A DNA stretch of 64,000 bases from Acetoanaerobium sticklandii (GTDB taxonomy: Bacteria; Bacillota; Clostridia; Peptostreptococcales; Filifactoraceae): contig NC_014614.1 of assembly GCF_000196455.1 (NCBI RefSeq), forward strand, positions 1,348,001-1,412,000. The letters are read 5' to 3'. The notes below the pieces were generated by a model. That model was not told the origin of the DNA. It searched no databases and saw only the letters and a list, made by a program, of their open reading frames with translations. This document shows, in pieces, positions 36,255 through 45,168 of this stretch. Made by a program: the position numbers and the translations under genes. Position 1 is the stretch's first letter. Every line of letters starts with the position of its first letter.

Positions 36255-38159
36255 ATGATGAACAAAAATCAAATAAAACAGTTAGATGACAAAACTATTA
36301 GTTTAATAGCAGCTGGGGAAGTTGTTGAAAGTCCTGCCTCAATAGTAAAAGAGCTTATAGAAAATTCAATTGACGCAAAGGCTACAAGTATAGTTTTAGA
36401 AATTCGAGATGGTGGAAAATCTTATATCCGTGTAACTGATGATGGATTTGGAATCGACGAAGCTGATGTTGAGCTCGCTTTCAAAAGACATACTACAAGT
36501 AAAATTACATCTTTTACTGATTTTTGCAATTTGTATACTAATGGATTTAGAGGAGAAGCTTTAGCAAGTATAGCTGCAGTTTCAAGAGTATCGATTACAA
36601 CTAAAACCAAAGAAGCATTTTTAGGAACCTCATTGATTATTACAGGTGGTATAATCGAAAAAAAGGAAAAAGTTGGAGCAAAAGATGGTACGACTATTAT
36701 AATTGAAGATTTGCTATATAATACTCCTGCTAGAAAAAATTTTCTAAAGAGCAACCAAGCAGAAACTTCAAAAATTAATGACATTGTAGAGAGACTAGCA
36801 CTTATTAATAACTCTGTAAAATTCAAATATATAAACAATAATAAAGTTATGTTAACAACGTCTAGTAATTTAACCTTTTCAGAGTCTATGAATAATATTT
36901 ATAATAACGCCTACGATAAATCTATCAAAGAACTTCCAATCGAATACATTGATGACTATGGTATTGAGGGTTTCTTAGGTGATAATTCTATTATGTCACA
37001 TAATAGAAAAAATCAGTATATCTTTGTAAATAAACGAGTTGTAAAAAGCAAGCTCATAACTTCCGTAGTTGAAGAAGCTTATAGTCAGTTTATAACTATA
37101 AATAGATTCCCGATTTTTTTAATTAATTTAAACGTAGATCCTGCCCTTATTGATGTTAATATCCATCCAAACAAATTAGAGGTTAAGTTTTCTAACGAAA
37201 ATAAGCTTAAAGACATTTTATTTAATTATATTAAATCAAAGCTATCAGAATCTATAATGATTCCTAAATCAAATCTAAGTTCAAAATATGATAAGGTTAA
37301 AAAAGACGAACCTCAAAATATAAATTTTGATTTATTTATAAATGAGACTAATCTGTTTCCTCAAGATGCTGTAAAGAAGCCAGCTTCTAATAATTACACA
37401 TTAGACTCAATGCCAACAAACGATAAATCTCATGATTTAGAAAACTTCATAATAAATACTAAACCCAATGCCGAAAACAATCTTTTTATTAATGAAAATC
37501 CAAATAATAACTATGATTTAAGCTCAAAACCTAGCTCTAATAAAACTAATCTAAATACTACTTCTAATTCTAACCATCAGTTTAATTATAAAGATCTTAG
37601 CGTTATTGGTGTTTTTATAAATTCATATATTATTACACAATACAATGAAGCTCTATATGTGATTGACCAGCATGCTGCTCATGAGAGAATATTATACGAA
37701 AAATATCTCAACTCCTACAAGAATGATAAAATATCCTCTCAAAATCTATTAATACCAATTTCTATCAATATATCATTTGATGTTTCAGTTTATATTCATG
37801 ATATAATTGATTTGCTTAATGATTACGGCTTTAATGCAGAGCCATTTTCTCAAGAATCATTGGTTATTAGAGCCATTCCAAATATTTTTAATCAAAATGA
37901 AGCAATAAATTTAGCTAATGAGCTTATTAATAATTTTTCAAAACAAATATATCTATCTGATGAACTAAAAGAAAAAATTGCATCTAAAGCATGCAAGTCA
38001 GCAATAAAAGCAAATGATAAATTGCTTAGACTTGAGATATCTCAAATACTAAGTGATTTAGATTCTTGTGAAAATAAGTACTCTTGCCCACACGGAAGAC
38101 CTATAACTATAGAACTTAGTAAATACGAGCTCGAGAAAATGTTTAAAAGAATTGTATAA
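36255..38159 (+). CDS. mutL: DNA mismatch repair protein MutL (endonuclease type)
   Basis: The 634-residue protein has a GHKL ATPase with LIENSIDAKATS, RVTDDGFGI, and TNGFRGEALASIAA. A long Asn/Ser-rich linker (~340-450) follows, then a C-terminal dimer and nuclease domain with DQHAAHERILYEKY, ACKSAIKAND and CPHGRPI. The DQHA(x)2E(x)4E motif is the metal site of nicking MutL, as expected for bacteria without MutH. Two ATGs are adjacent (36255, 36258). It lies 3 bases after mutS and ends 10 bases before miaA. Confidence 0.95.
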   Translation: MMNKNQIKQLDDKTISLIAAGEVVESPASIVKELIENSIDAKATSIVLEIRDGGKSYIRVTDDGFGIDEADVELAFKRHTTSKITSFTDFCNLYTNGFRGEALASIAAVSRVSITTKTKEAFLGTSLIITGGIIEKKEKVGAKDGTTIIIEDLLYNTPARKNFLKSNQAETSKINDIVERLALINNSVKFKYINNNKVMLTTSSNLTFSESMNNIYNNAYDKSIKELPIEYIDDYGIEGFLGDNSIMSHNRKNQYIFVNKRVVKSKLITSVVEEAYSQFITINRFPIFLINLNVDPALIDVNIHPNKLEVKFSNENKLKDILFNYIKSKLSESIMIPKSNLSSKYDKVKKDEPQNINFDLFINETNLFPQDAVKKPASNNYTLDSMPTNDKSHDLENFIINTKPNAENNLFINENPNNNYDLSSKPSSNKTNLNTTSNSNHQFNYKDLSVIGVFINSYIITQYNEALYVIDQHAAHERILYEKYLNSYKNDKISSQNLLIPISINISFDVSVYIHDIIDLLNDYGFNAEPFSQESLVIRAIPNIFNQNEAINLANELINNFSKQIYLSDELKEKIASKACKSAIKANDKLLRLEISQILSDLDSCENKYSCPHGRPITIELSKYELEKMFKRIV

Positions 38160-38169
38160 TGAGGTAAAT

Positions 38170-39096
38170 ATGAAAAATAAAAAAATAATAATTATAGCGG
38201 GACCTACTGCTGTAGGAAAAACAGCACTTTCTGTATCTTTAGCGAAAAGAATTAACGGAGAAATCATATCGGCTGATTCTATGCAAATCTATAAGCAGAT
38301 GGATATTGGAACAGCTAAAATCACTGCTTCTGAATCATCTGGAATAACTCACCATATGATCGATATTGTATCTCCACAAGACGATTTCACTGTAGCTGAT
38401 TATGCTAAACTTGCTAGAGAAAAAATTGAAGACATTCTTTCTAGAGGTAAAGTACCTATAATAGTAGGTGGCACTGGGTTATATATAAATTCTATAGTAT
38501 TCGAAATGGATTTTAATAATTCAGCTCCTGATACAGGAATAAGAAATCAATATAATACTATTCTCTTGGAACAAGGACCTGAATATTTATATTCTATTTT
38601 AGCTAAAAAAAATCCTGAGGCAGCTAACTCAATTCATCCTAATAATACTAAAAGAGTGATACGTGCTTTAGAAATATTAGATTCTAAAGATGACTTTTCA
38701 AATTTTGAAAATGCTCAAAATAAATATTCTAAGTATGATAGTAAAATCTATATTTTATCTCTCGAAAGATCAATACTTTATAATAGAATAAACTCACGTG
38801 TGGATACCATGATAAATAATGGATTAGTCGATGAAGTAAAAGATTTGCTTTCGAAAGGCTTGACTAACCAGCATCAATCTATGAAGGCGATAGGCTATAG
38901 ACAAATCATCTCATATTTAACTAATGATTTATCACTTGATGATGCTGTTGATTTAATAAAAAGAGATAGCCGTAGATATGCTAAAAGACAATTTACTTGG
39001 TTTAAAAAATATAAAGATGCGAAATGGCTTGACGTAGAGTCGCAAGATATTGAAAAATTGACAGAGCAGATTCTTAATGATTATAATAAATCGTAA
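38170..39096 (+). CDS. miaA: tRNA dimethylallyltransferase
   Basis: The 308-residue enzyme isopentenylates A37, giving the substrate for MiaB upstream. It has the P-loop IIIAGPTAVGKTALSVSLAKR, EIISADSMQIYKQMDIGTAK, and VPIIVGGTGLYINSI, plus MKAIGYRQI and RRYAKRQFTWFKK in the tRNA-binding part. The ATG at 38170 follows GAGGTAA; a TTG at 38152 overlaps mutL. Normal length. The mutL-miaA-hfq order is common in bacteria. Confidence 0.95.
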   Translation: MKNKKIIIIAGPTAVGKTALSVSLAKRINGEIISADSMQIYKQMDIGTAKITASESSGITHHMIDIVSPQDDFTVADYAKLAREKIEDILSRGKVPIIVGGTGLYINSIVFEMDFNNSAPDTGIRNQYNTILLEQGPEYLYSILAKKNPEAANSIHPNNTKRVIRALEILDSKDDFSNFENAQNKYSKYDSKIYILSLERSILYNRINSRVDTMINNGLVDEVKDLLSKGLTNQHQSMKAIGYRQIISYLTNDLSLDDAVDLIKRDSRRYAKRQFTWFKKYKDAKWLDVESQDIEKLTEQILNDYNKS

Positions 39097-39147
39097 TGAG
39101 GTATTAACATAATAAAATATAAAATAAAATTTCAGGGAGGGCTAATT

Positions 39148-39381
39148 TTGAAAAATTCAATAAATCTTCAAGATCAACTTTTAAATCAAGCAAGGAAGGA
39201 AAAAATATTTCTAACAATATTCTTGGTTAATGGAGTTCAAATCAAAGGAACTATAAAGGGTTTTGACAATTACGTAATCTTGCTAGACTCAGATGGCAAG
39301 CAAAATATAGTATATAAACATGCTGTATCTACTATAATCCCAGCTAAAGTCCTTACTTTCAAAGTAGGAGATGAAGAATAA
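39148..39381 (+). CDS. hfq: RNA chaperone Hfq, TTG start
   Basis: The 77-residue Sm-fold protein forms a hexamer that binds A- and U-rich RNA. Sm1 motif: [30 protein letters not shown]; Sm2 motif: [14 protein letters not shown], with the YKHA box of the proximal uridine pocket. The C-terminal tail is short, as in Gram-positives. The start is a TTG at 39148, 7 bases after AGGGAGGG, and no ATG fits. It closes the miaB-mutS-mutL-miaA-hfq run. Confidence 0.95.
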   Translation: MKNSINLQDQLLNQARKEKIFLTIFLVNGVQIKGTIKGFDNYVILLDSDGKQNIVYKHAVSTIIPAKVLTFKVGDEE

Positions 39382-39437
39382 GTTCACTTGCTTTATAATT
39401 AACTGAAAAAGCTTCACATAATTGAGACTTCAATTTA

Positions 39438-39481
39438 TTCACAATAAAATACTAGGAAGATGCCTAGTATTTTATTGTGAA
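39438..39481. terminator. Bidirectional terminator, 19-bp perfect inverted repeat
   Basis: Arms 39438-39456 and 39463-39481 are perfect complements with a 6-base loop, followed by T7 on the plus side. It ends the hfq transcript. The stop codon of the convergent recombinase gene (39464-39466) lies inside its right arm. Confidence 0.88.
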
Positions 39482-40468
39482 TTTTTTTATAGCCTCATCT
39501 AAGTCTTTAGAGTTTGAATGTGTGTAGATTTGGGTTGTAGATATAGAGCTATGACCTAGCAATTCTTGAACCAATCTTATGTTTGTGCCATTTTTTAATA
39601 AGTGGGTAGCAAAAGTATGTCTGAGCTTATGAGGAGTTACATTTTTATTTAAATTAGCACTTAATCTTAATTCCTGTAAATTTTTTTGTACATAACGACT
39701 TGTTAATCTATCTCCTCTTTTAGAGATAAACAGCGCACAATTAGAAGTTTTAGTTTTATTTCTTAACGTAAAATATCTTTCTGCAAAATTATAAACAAAT
39801 CCTTCTTCGTATATTTGAAAAAAAGTGGAATTTAGCTCTATTGGCAAATATCTTTCTTTTTCGCCCTTACCTTTTACATAGAGACGATTAGTATTTATAC
39901 CTTGTTCAAAATCGCTTAAATCTAAATTTAGAGCTTCGTTTATTCTTAGTCCCGTGTGGATTAAAAGATTGAATATGAATAAGTTTCTTATTTTTGTAAA
40001 TTCATTTTTATTGGTATCTAATATTGCTTTATTTATTTTTTTTATTTCTTCAATTTCTAAATAAGTAGGCGCTTTATATGGATTTTTAATTTTTGCTTTT
40101 ATAACGCTATCTTTAGGTATTGGATTTTTATTAATCTCATTTTGTTCCTCTAAAAAATCAAAAAACAATTTCATGACATATTTTTTTCTTTTTATTGAAA
40201 TTGAATTATTGTCTCTAACAGAAACGAGATGAGTATAATATGAATTTATATGTATTGGCCTTATATCTGTGATTTCTTGCGAAAGGATTTCGCTTATGCT
40301 ACAGTAATCAAAAAAAGTTTTTATATCTAAATAATAAGAAACTACAGTGTTGTTGCTTTTTCCTGATGAAATAAGAGCATTCGTGAACAGCTTTACATAC
40401 ATTTTAAAAGCATTTGGTATTTCTTTATCTATTTTGTTATTAATTTGTATCAGAAAATTTTTATCCAT
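39464..40468 (-). CDS. Tyrosine recombinase, XerC/XerD type
   Basis: The 334-residue protein has an N-terminal SAM-like DNA-binding domain (~25-120) and a catalytic domain with all key residues: [10 protein letters not shown] (Arg I), [12 protein letters not shown] (beta-hairpin Lys), [13 protein letters not shown] (His, Arg II), and [15 protein letters not shown] (His and nucleophile Tyr). I start it at the ATG at 40468 behind GGAGGGTTAC; the ATG at 40492 lies in the inverted repeat. It is convergent to hfq. It may be a chromosome-dimer resolvase or a domesticated integrase, and four other copies of the family occur in this window. Confidence 0.88.
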   Translation of the reverse strand: MDKNFLIQINNKIDKEIPNAFKMYVKLFTNALISSGKSNNTVVSYYLDIKTFFDYCSISEILSQEITDIRPIHINSYYTHLVSVRDNNSISIKRKKYVMKLFFDFLEEQNEINKNPIPKDSVIKAKIKNPYKAPTYLEIEEIKKINKAILDTNKNEFTKIRNLFIFNLLIHTGLRINEALNLDLSDFEQGINTNRLYVKGKGEKERYLPIELNSTFFQIYEEGFVYNFAERYFTLRNKTKTSNCALFISKRGDRLTSRYVQKNLQELRLSANLNKNVTPHKLRHTFATHLLKNGTNIRLVQELLGHSSISTTQIYTHSNSKDLDEAIKKFTIKY

Positions 40469-40481
40469 GTAACCCTCCGGT

Positions 40482-40513
40482 TTAGTTCGCATAATACATA
40501 TTATGCGAACTAA
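40482..40513. repeat. 14-bp perfect inverted repeat upstream of the recombinase
   Basis: Arm TTAGTTCGCATAAT (40482-40495) and its exact complement (40500-40513) flank ACAT. The repeat lies directly before the recombinase ribosome site on the minus strand. It could be an operator, a leader hairpin or a recombinase binding site. The half-sites GTTCG/CGAAC face the wrong way for a LexA box. Confidence 0.7.
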
Positions 40514-40640
40514 TTTTGAATTTATTATATCATAATTATACTAAAAAGAAAACTTTCATTCTGATATCGATTTCCTTCAAAAAATTTATTGCAATTTCAT
40601 ACATTTAATACTAAAATCATTACTTATATAGGAGGGCACA

Positions 40641-41924
40641 ATGTATATATCATCGAATAATTATTATAGCTATTTTGGAATTTCGAATGACTTAATTAAT
40701 CAAGCTTCATCAATAGAAAAAAGTCTTTCTAAAATTTATTCCAAGTTAGATAAAATTAAAGAAATTAACCAATTAAAAGTTTTAAAAGCAATGCAGGATA
40801 CAAAGTTAAGCGATTCCCACTTCAATTCTTCCACAGGCTATGGTTACAATGATGCAGGAAGAGAAAAAATAGAAGAAATATATGCCAATGTATTTAATAC
40901 TGAAGATGCTTTAGTAAGACCTACATTAGTAAATGGAACTCACGCTTTATCAACTTGTCTACAATCTCTGCTTATGCCTGGCGATACAATGCTTTCCATA
41001 TCAGGGAAACCGTACGATACTTTAGATGAGGTAATAGGAATAACAAATCATCCTCTGTCTCTAAAAAGCTATAACATAAAATACAAGCAAATAGATTTGC
41101 TTCCTAGTGGTAATTTTGACAAAAATTCAATCGTGAGTCACCTCAAAGTTAATTCAAATATTAAAATGATTTATATCCAAAGATCAAAAGGATACAGCAG
41201 AAGAAAAAGTCTTACTATAAATGCATTAGAAGAAATATGTAACTTGATAAAATCAATCAATCACAAAGTTATAATCATGCTTGACAATTGCTATGGAGAG
41301 TTTATCGAAACTCGTGAACCAACAGATGTCGGCGTGGATATAATGGCTGGATCTTTAATAAAAAATCCAGGAGGAGGCTTAGCTATAACCGGAGGCTATA
41401 TAGTAGGAAAAAAAAGCTATGTGGAGCTCGCTTCCCAAAGATTAACCTGCCCGAGCATAGGAAAAGAATGCGGACTTACATTCAATACCAACAGATTGAC
41501 ACTACAAGGCCTTTTCTTAGCTCCAAGCATTGTAAACTCAGCTCTAAAGGGAGCAATTTTTTGTTCCAAGCTTTTTCAAGATAGCAGCTATGACGTTTAT
41601 CCAGTGTACGATGAAGCAAGAAGCGATATAATACAAGCAATTGGCCTGAATTCAGAACTGGAGGTAATAGAGTTTTGCAAAGCAATACAAGCTGCCGCAC
41701 CTGTGGATTCATATGTGACACCAGAACCATGGGATATGCCTGGCTATGACAGCAAGGTGATTATGGCTGCTGGAGCTTTTATACAAGGATCTTCAATAGA
41801 ACTGAGCGCTGATGCGCCTATAAAAGAACCCTTTACTGTATATTTTCAAGGTGGAATTACATACGAACATTCTAAGCTGGGAGCTTTAATGGCTTATAAT
41901 AATATAAAAAAAATCAAGGAGTGA
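40641..41924 (+). CDS. Methionine gamma-lyase-like PLP protein (aluminium resistance family)
   Basis: The 427-residue protein is of the family annotated 'aluminium resistance' or 'methionine gamma-lyase family', common next to hfq in Firmicutes. Features: HFNSSTGYGYNDAGREKIEEIYANVF, EDALVRPTLVNGTHALS, DNCYGEFIETREPTDVGVDIMAGSLIKNPGGG with the PLP Lys near residue 246, and GGITYEHSKLGA. AGGAGGGC precedes the ATG. It lies four bases before the glutamine synthetase gene. The true reaction is not established for most members. Confidence 0.88.
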   Translation: MYISSNNYYSYFGISNDLINQASSIEKSLSKIYSKLDKIKEINQLKVLKAMQDTKLSDSHFNSSTGYGYNDAGREKIEEIYANVFNTEDALVRPTLVNGTHALSTCLQSLLMPGDTMLSISGKPYDTLDEVIGITNHPLSLKSYNIKYKQIDLLPSGNFDKNSIVSHLKVNSNIKMIYIQRSKGYSRRKSLTINALEEICNLIKSINHKVIIMLDNCYGEFIETREPTDVGVDIMAGSLIKNPGGGLAITGGYIVGKKSYVELASQRLTCPSIGKECGLTFNTNRLTLQGLFLAPSIVNSALKGAIFCSKLFQDSSYDVYPVYDEARSDIIQAIGLNSELEVIEFCKAIQAAAPVDSYVTPEPWDMPGYDSKVIMAAGAFIQGSSIELSADAPIKEPFTVYFQGGITYEHSKLGALMAYNNIKKIKE

Positions 41925-41928
41925 TTAG

Positions 41929-43845
41929 ATGCCTAGTGAAATAAAATTTTTACCTTTGGACAATTTGCTTTATGTAATAAAAAAAGAAAACCATGATTTT
42001 GAGTATTTAAAAACTTTACTTAGCAACCACCCTGAAATTAAGTTCGTTTCATTAGTAGGTATGGATCTAAAAGGCAACGGTACTGACGAAAGAATCCCTA
42101 TACAATCCATGCTTGATGACATGGAAAGTTTCTTCAGCCTAGGAATTCAAACTGACGGTTCAAGTGTTGTTTTACATAATATAGCTACTTTAAATGATGC
42201 TAAAGTTATAATTCTACCAGATTTAAAGGTAAATTGGCATGTTGATTATAATTTCGGACATTTAGACCATATAACTGGTTTACCTATCGGAACGCTTAGA
42301 ATACCAGCTTTTTTAATTCATAATAACAAAATGGTTTGTTCTAGATCTATACTAAAAAAAGCAGTTAAAAGATTTAAAAATAATTGTCTTGAAATCATAG
42401 AAAATAGCGAATCTTTAAAAGACGAGCTTGGCATTAAAGATAAAAAAATAAAAACTATACACATGACTTCAGCAACTGAACTAGAGTTTTGGGTTCAAAC
42501 ACCAGAAGACAAAGCAGACGAAGAAAAACTATCAACTTCTCAAACGCTTAAGGAGCAATACTGGAAACGTACAGAAGGAACCGTAAGAACTGCAATGGAA
42601 AAAACCATATTGATGATGGAAAAATATGGTTTCGAGCCAGAAATGGGTCATAAAGAAGTAGGAGGAGTAAGACCTCAAATCAATGTAAGCGGAAAGCAAA
42701 GCCATATTATGGAGCAGCTTGAAATAGATTGGAAATATACAAACACTCTTCAATGCGCAGACAATGAGCACTTTATAAGACATTTAGTTCTGGACGTATT
42801 TAACAGCCATGGCTTAGAAGTAACATTTGCCGCCAAACCAATAGAAGGTGTAGCTGGTAGTGGAGAGCATACTCATCTAGGAATTATGGCAGAGCTTGAA
42901 GATGGTACTAAAGTAAACTTATTTGCTCATAAAAATTTCAAAGAAGAATATATGAGTTCGATAGGCTTTTCATCATTAATGGGAATACTAAAGAATTACG
43001 AAGTTATTAATCCTTTCGTTACATCAACAAATGACGCATTAAATAGATTAAAGCCAGGCTTCGAAGCTCCTGTTTGCATTGTATCTTCTCTAGGACATTC
43101 GCCAGAGTTTCCATCTAGAAATAGATCTATCCTAGTTGGATTAATAAAAGATATAGAAACACCTTTATCAACAAGATTTGAGCTTAGAGCTCCAAATCCT
43201 AACTCTAATACTTATCTAGTATTAGCTTCCTGCTATCAATGTATGCTTGATGGTATATCCAAACTTGCTGGAAAATATAGCTTGAAGCAATTAGAAGCGG
43301 AATTTTCAAAAAAAGTTGGAGATGAATCAATTTACTTAGAAAAAAATAGAGAGTACAGAAGCGAGTTTGACGTATTTGAGCATTACACAGAATCTGAAAG
43401 ATCTGAGCTTTTTGGAAAGCCTCCTGCTACTGTATATGAAAATGTGATTGCTTTTGATAGTTATCCTGAAAAAGTTGAAACTTTAATAGAGGGCGAGGTT
43501 TTTACAAAAGCTATTATTGATTCATACAAAACCTCAACAATCGATATGTGGATTAACGAGCTTAGAGGAAGAATAATAGAAGACAATATGAATTTAGTGA
43601 GAAATTGTGCTAAGGTTCATGATGACGAAATTTCGGATTTAGATATTGTTAACTGGAATAGAATTAATACTTTGAGATGGGAGCTAATGAAGGATAGTGT
43701 AGATAAAAAATCTATCTTTACTAATATTAGAAGTCAAATCCTTCTCAATGACCTAAACGAAGTTTCAAACTTGCAAAAAATTATGAGCGATAAAGTTAAA
43801 TTACTTAAAGAGCTTTATTTAGCATATAAAAAGAACATCTTCTAG
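41929..43845 (+). CDS. Glutamine synthetase, long (~640-residue) clostridial type
   Basis: The 638-residue protein has glutamine synthetase catalytic motifs in order: SATELEFWVQT (metal Glu), MGHKEVGGVRPQINV, GVAGSGEHTHLGIM (the ammonia/metal His region) and STRFELRAPNPNSNTYL (Arg/Glu). About 160 extra C-terminal residues, helical and charged, distinguish it from the ~445-residue GlnA. It would make glutamine from glutamate, ammonia and ATP. It forms an operon with the methionine-gamma-lyase-like gene. Subclass (GSI variant or GSIII-like) is uncertain. Confidence 0.85.
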   Translation: MPSEIKFLPLDNLLYVIKKENHDFEYLKTLLSNHPEIKFVSLVGMDLKGNGTDERIPIQSMLDDMESFFSLGIQTDGSSVVLHNIATLNDAKVIILPDLKVNWHVDYNFGHLDHITGLPIGTLRIPAFLIHNNKMVCSRSILKKAVKRFKNNCLEIIENSESLKDELGIKDKKIKTIHMTSATELEFWVQTPEDKADEEKLSTSQTLKEQYWKRTEGTVRTAMEKTILMMEKYGFEPEMGHKEVGGVRPQINVSGKQSHIMEQLEIDWKYTNTLQCADNEHFIRHLVLDVFNSHGLEVTFAAKPIEGVAGSGEHTHLGIMAELEDGTKVNLFAHKNFKEEYMSSIGFSSLMGILKNYEVINPFVTSTNDALNRLKPGFEAPVCIVSSLGHSPEFPSRNRSILVGLIKDIETPLSTRFELRAPNPNSNTYLVLASCYQCMLDGISKLAGKYSLKQLEAEFSKKVGDESIYLEKNREYRSEFDVFEHYTESERSELFGKPPATVYENVIAFDSYPEKVETLIEGEVFTKAIIDSYKTSTIDMWINELRGRIIEDNMNLVRNCAKVHDDEISDLDIVNWNRINTLRWELMKDSVDKKSIFTNIRSQILLNDLNEVSNLQKIMSDKVKLLKELYLAYKKNIF

Positions 43846-43915
43846 ATTATCCCAATATAACGTTTTAATCAAAATACGCGTATTATTGAATTTAGAAGTA
43901 TTTAGTTCATGAATA

Positions 43916-43955
43916 AAAAATAAACCCACCAAAACAAGGTGGGTTTATTTTTTAT
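43916..43955. terminator. Strong bidirectional terminator after glutamine synthetase
   Basis: AAATAAACCCACC pairs perfectly with GGTGGGTTTATTT around AAAACAA, with T and A tracts on both sides. Confidence 0.88.
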
Positions 43956-44035
43956 TATGATTATATCAAAATTATTTTATCCTTAGACGTGAAGCTCTTA
44001 TTATAGAATTTTTTTACAAGCTACTTGTTTTATTT

Positions 44036-44662
44036 TTAAGATACATCTGTTCTTATAAGTGTTTTAACAACCCCTAATATAGAGATATTTTCAGGATAAA
44101 TAGGAGAGTATGCTTCATTTTCAGGTTGCAGTCTAATCCTATTTTTTTCCTTAAAGAAACGTTTAACAGTTGTTTCATCATCATTTATAAGAGCAACTAC
44201 AATATCCCCATTTTTAGCATATTCAGTTTTTTCTACAATTATAGTATCTTTATCATATATTCCAGCATTAATCATGCTATCTCCTTTAACCTTAAGCATG
44301 AAATATGTTCCATTATTTACCCAAGATGAAGGAATGGGCAAAAATTCTTCTATATTTTCTACCGCCAGAATAGGAGCTCCTGCAGTAACTACGCCTAGCA
44401 ATGGTATATCAACTGAGCTTCTTCTATAAAAGCCTTCTTCATCATCCGAAAGAATAACTTCAATTGCTCTTGGTTTTGTTGGGTCTTTTTTAATGTATCC
44501 ATACTCTTCCAGCTTATTCAGATGAGAATGTACAGTAGAGGTGGATTTTAAATCAACCGCAGAACATATTTCTCTTACAGAAGGCGGATATCCCTTTTTT
44601 TGAATTTCTTCTTTTATATATAATAATATTTCTAGTTGCTTCTGATTTATTTTAGAATACAT
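44036..44662 (-). CDS. lexA: SOS repressor LexA
   Basis: The 208-residue repressor has an N-terminal winged helix (YPPSVREICSAVDLKSTSTVHSHLNKLEEYGYI), the self-cleavage site Ala94-Gly95 in GVVTAGAPI, and the Ser129 (KGDSM) / Lys167 (TTVKRF) dyad of the S24 peptidase domain. RecA-stimulated autocleavage would derepress the SOS regulon. I use the ATG at 44662 after GGAGGATG; the ATG at 44677 precedes the ribosome site. Three SOS boxes lie in the divergent promoter region with the LysM gene. Confidence 0.96.
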   Translation of the reverse strand: MYSKINQKQLEILLYIKEEIQKKGYPPSVREICSAVDLKSTSTVHSHLNKLEEYGYIKKDPTKPRAIEVILSDDEEGFYRRSSVDIPLLGVVTAGAPILAVENIEEFLPIPSSWVNNGTYFMLKVKGDSMINAGIYDKDTIIVEKTEYAKNGDIVVALINDDETTVKRFFKEKNRIRLQPENEAYSPIYPENISILGVVKTLIRTDVS

Positions 44663-44720
44663 AATATCATCCTCCATGTCTTTGTTATAGTAACAATTAT
44701 AACATATGAAACAAAAAAAA

Positions 44721-44793
44721 CAAACATCTGTTCACATTTGCTATTGACTAACGAACAGACGTTCTAGTATAATGATATTAGAACATCTGTTCG
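44721..44793. promoter_or_regulatory. Three SOS (LexA) boxes with the LysM-gene promoter
   Basis: CGAAC-AGAC-GTTCT (44752-44765) and AGAAC-ATCT-GTTCG (44780-44793) match the Gram-positive LexA box CGAACNNNNGTTCG closely; CAAAC-ATCT-GTTCA (44721-44734) is a weaker copy. TTGACT (44744-44749), 18 bases and TATAAT (44768-44773) form the rightward promoter, and one box sits inside its spacer. LexA therefore represses the LysM gene and probably itself. Confidence 0.9.
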
Positions 44794-44822
44794 TATACGT
44801 TTTATATCTAAGGAGGATAAAA

Positions 44823-45140
44823 ATGAAAACTAGAAGAAAAAAAAATAGACATTATATAAATAGCAAAGTTAACATAACTATATTATTGTTAATAATATTA
44901 ATTTCCACTGTTTTTAGCATATATTCACTAGGTGAGAATAATGAAGCAAATCAAATATCATATTCTACCTACACTATACTATCAGGAGATACATTATGGG
45001 ATGTATCAACTAGATATAAAAACCCGAGCGATGATACAAGAGATTTTATCGAAAAGATAGTAGAGGCAAATCAATTAACATCTTTAAATGTAATTCCAGG
45101 ACAAAAATTACTTATTCCAATCGAAAGTACTTTCAACTAA
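44823..45140 (+). CDS. yneA: LysM protein, YneA-like SOS cell-division suppressor
   Basis: The 105-residue protein has a basic start (KTRRKKNRHY), one membrane segment (~19-38, ITILLLIILISTVFSIYSLG) and an extracellular LysM domain (~54-104, YTILSGDTLWDVSTRYKN... to PGQKLLIP). Size, layout and position divergent from lexA equal YneA of Bacillus, which delays septation during DNA damage. Three SOS boxes in the promoter support this. AAGGAGG precedes the ATG. Sequence similarity outside LysM is low, so orthology is by context. Confidence 0.8.
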   Translation: MKTRRKKNRHYINSKVNITILLLIILISTVFSIYSLGENNEANQISYSTYTILSGDTLWDVSTRYKNPSDDTRDFIEKIVEANQLTSLNVIPGQKLLIPIESTFN

Positions 45141-45168
45141 AATAAAGCCATGCGGCTTTATTTTTTTT
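45141..45168. terminator. Bidirectional terminator between yneA-like and recombinase genes
   Basis: AATAAAGCC (45141-45149) pairs perfectly with GGCTTTATT (45154-45162), with T8 on the plus side. The recombinase stop codon at 45158 lies in the right arm. Confidence 0.88.

Noticed and set aside
40482..40513. LexA box before the recombinase gene
   Set aside because: The half-sites are GTTCG...CGAAC, the inverse order of the SOS box, and the spacing is 16 instead of 4 bases.
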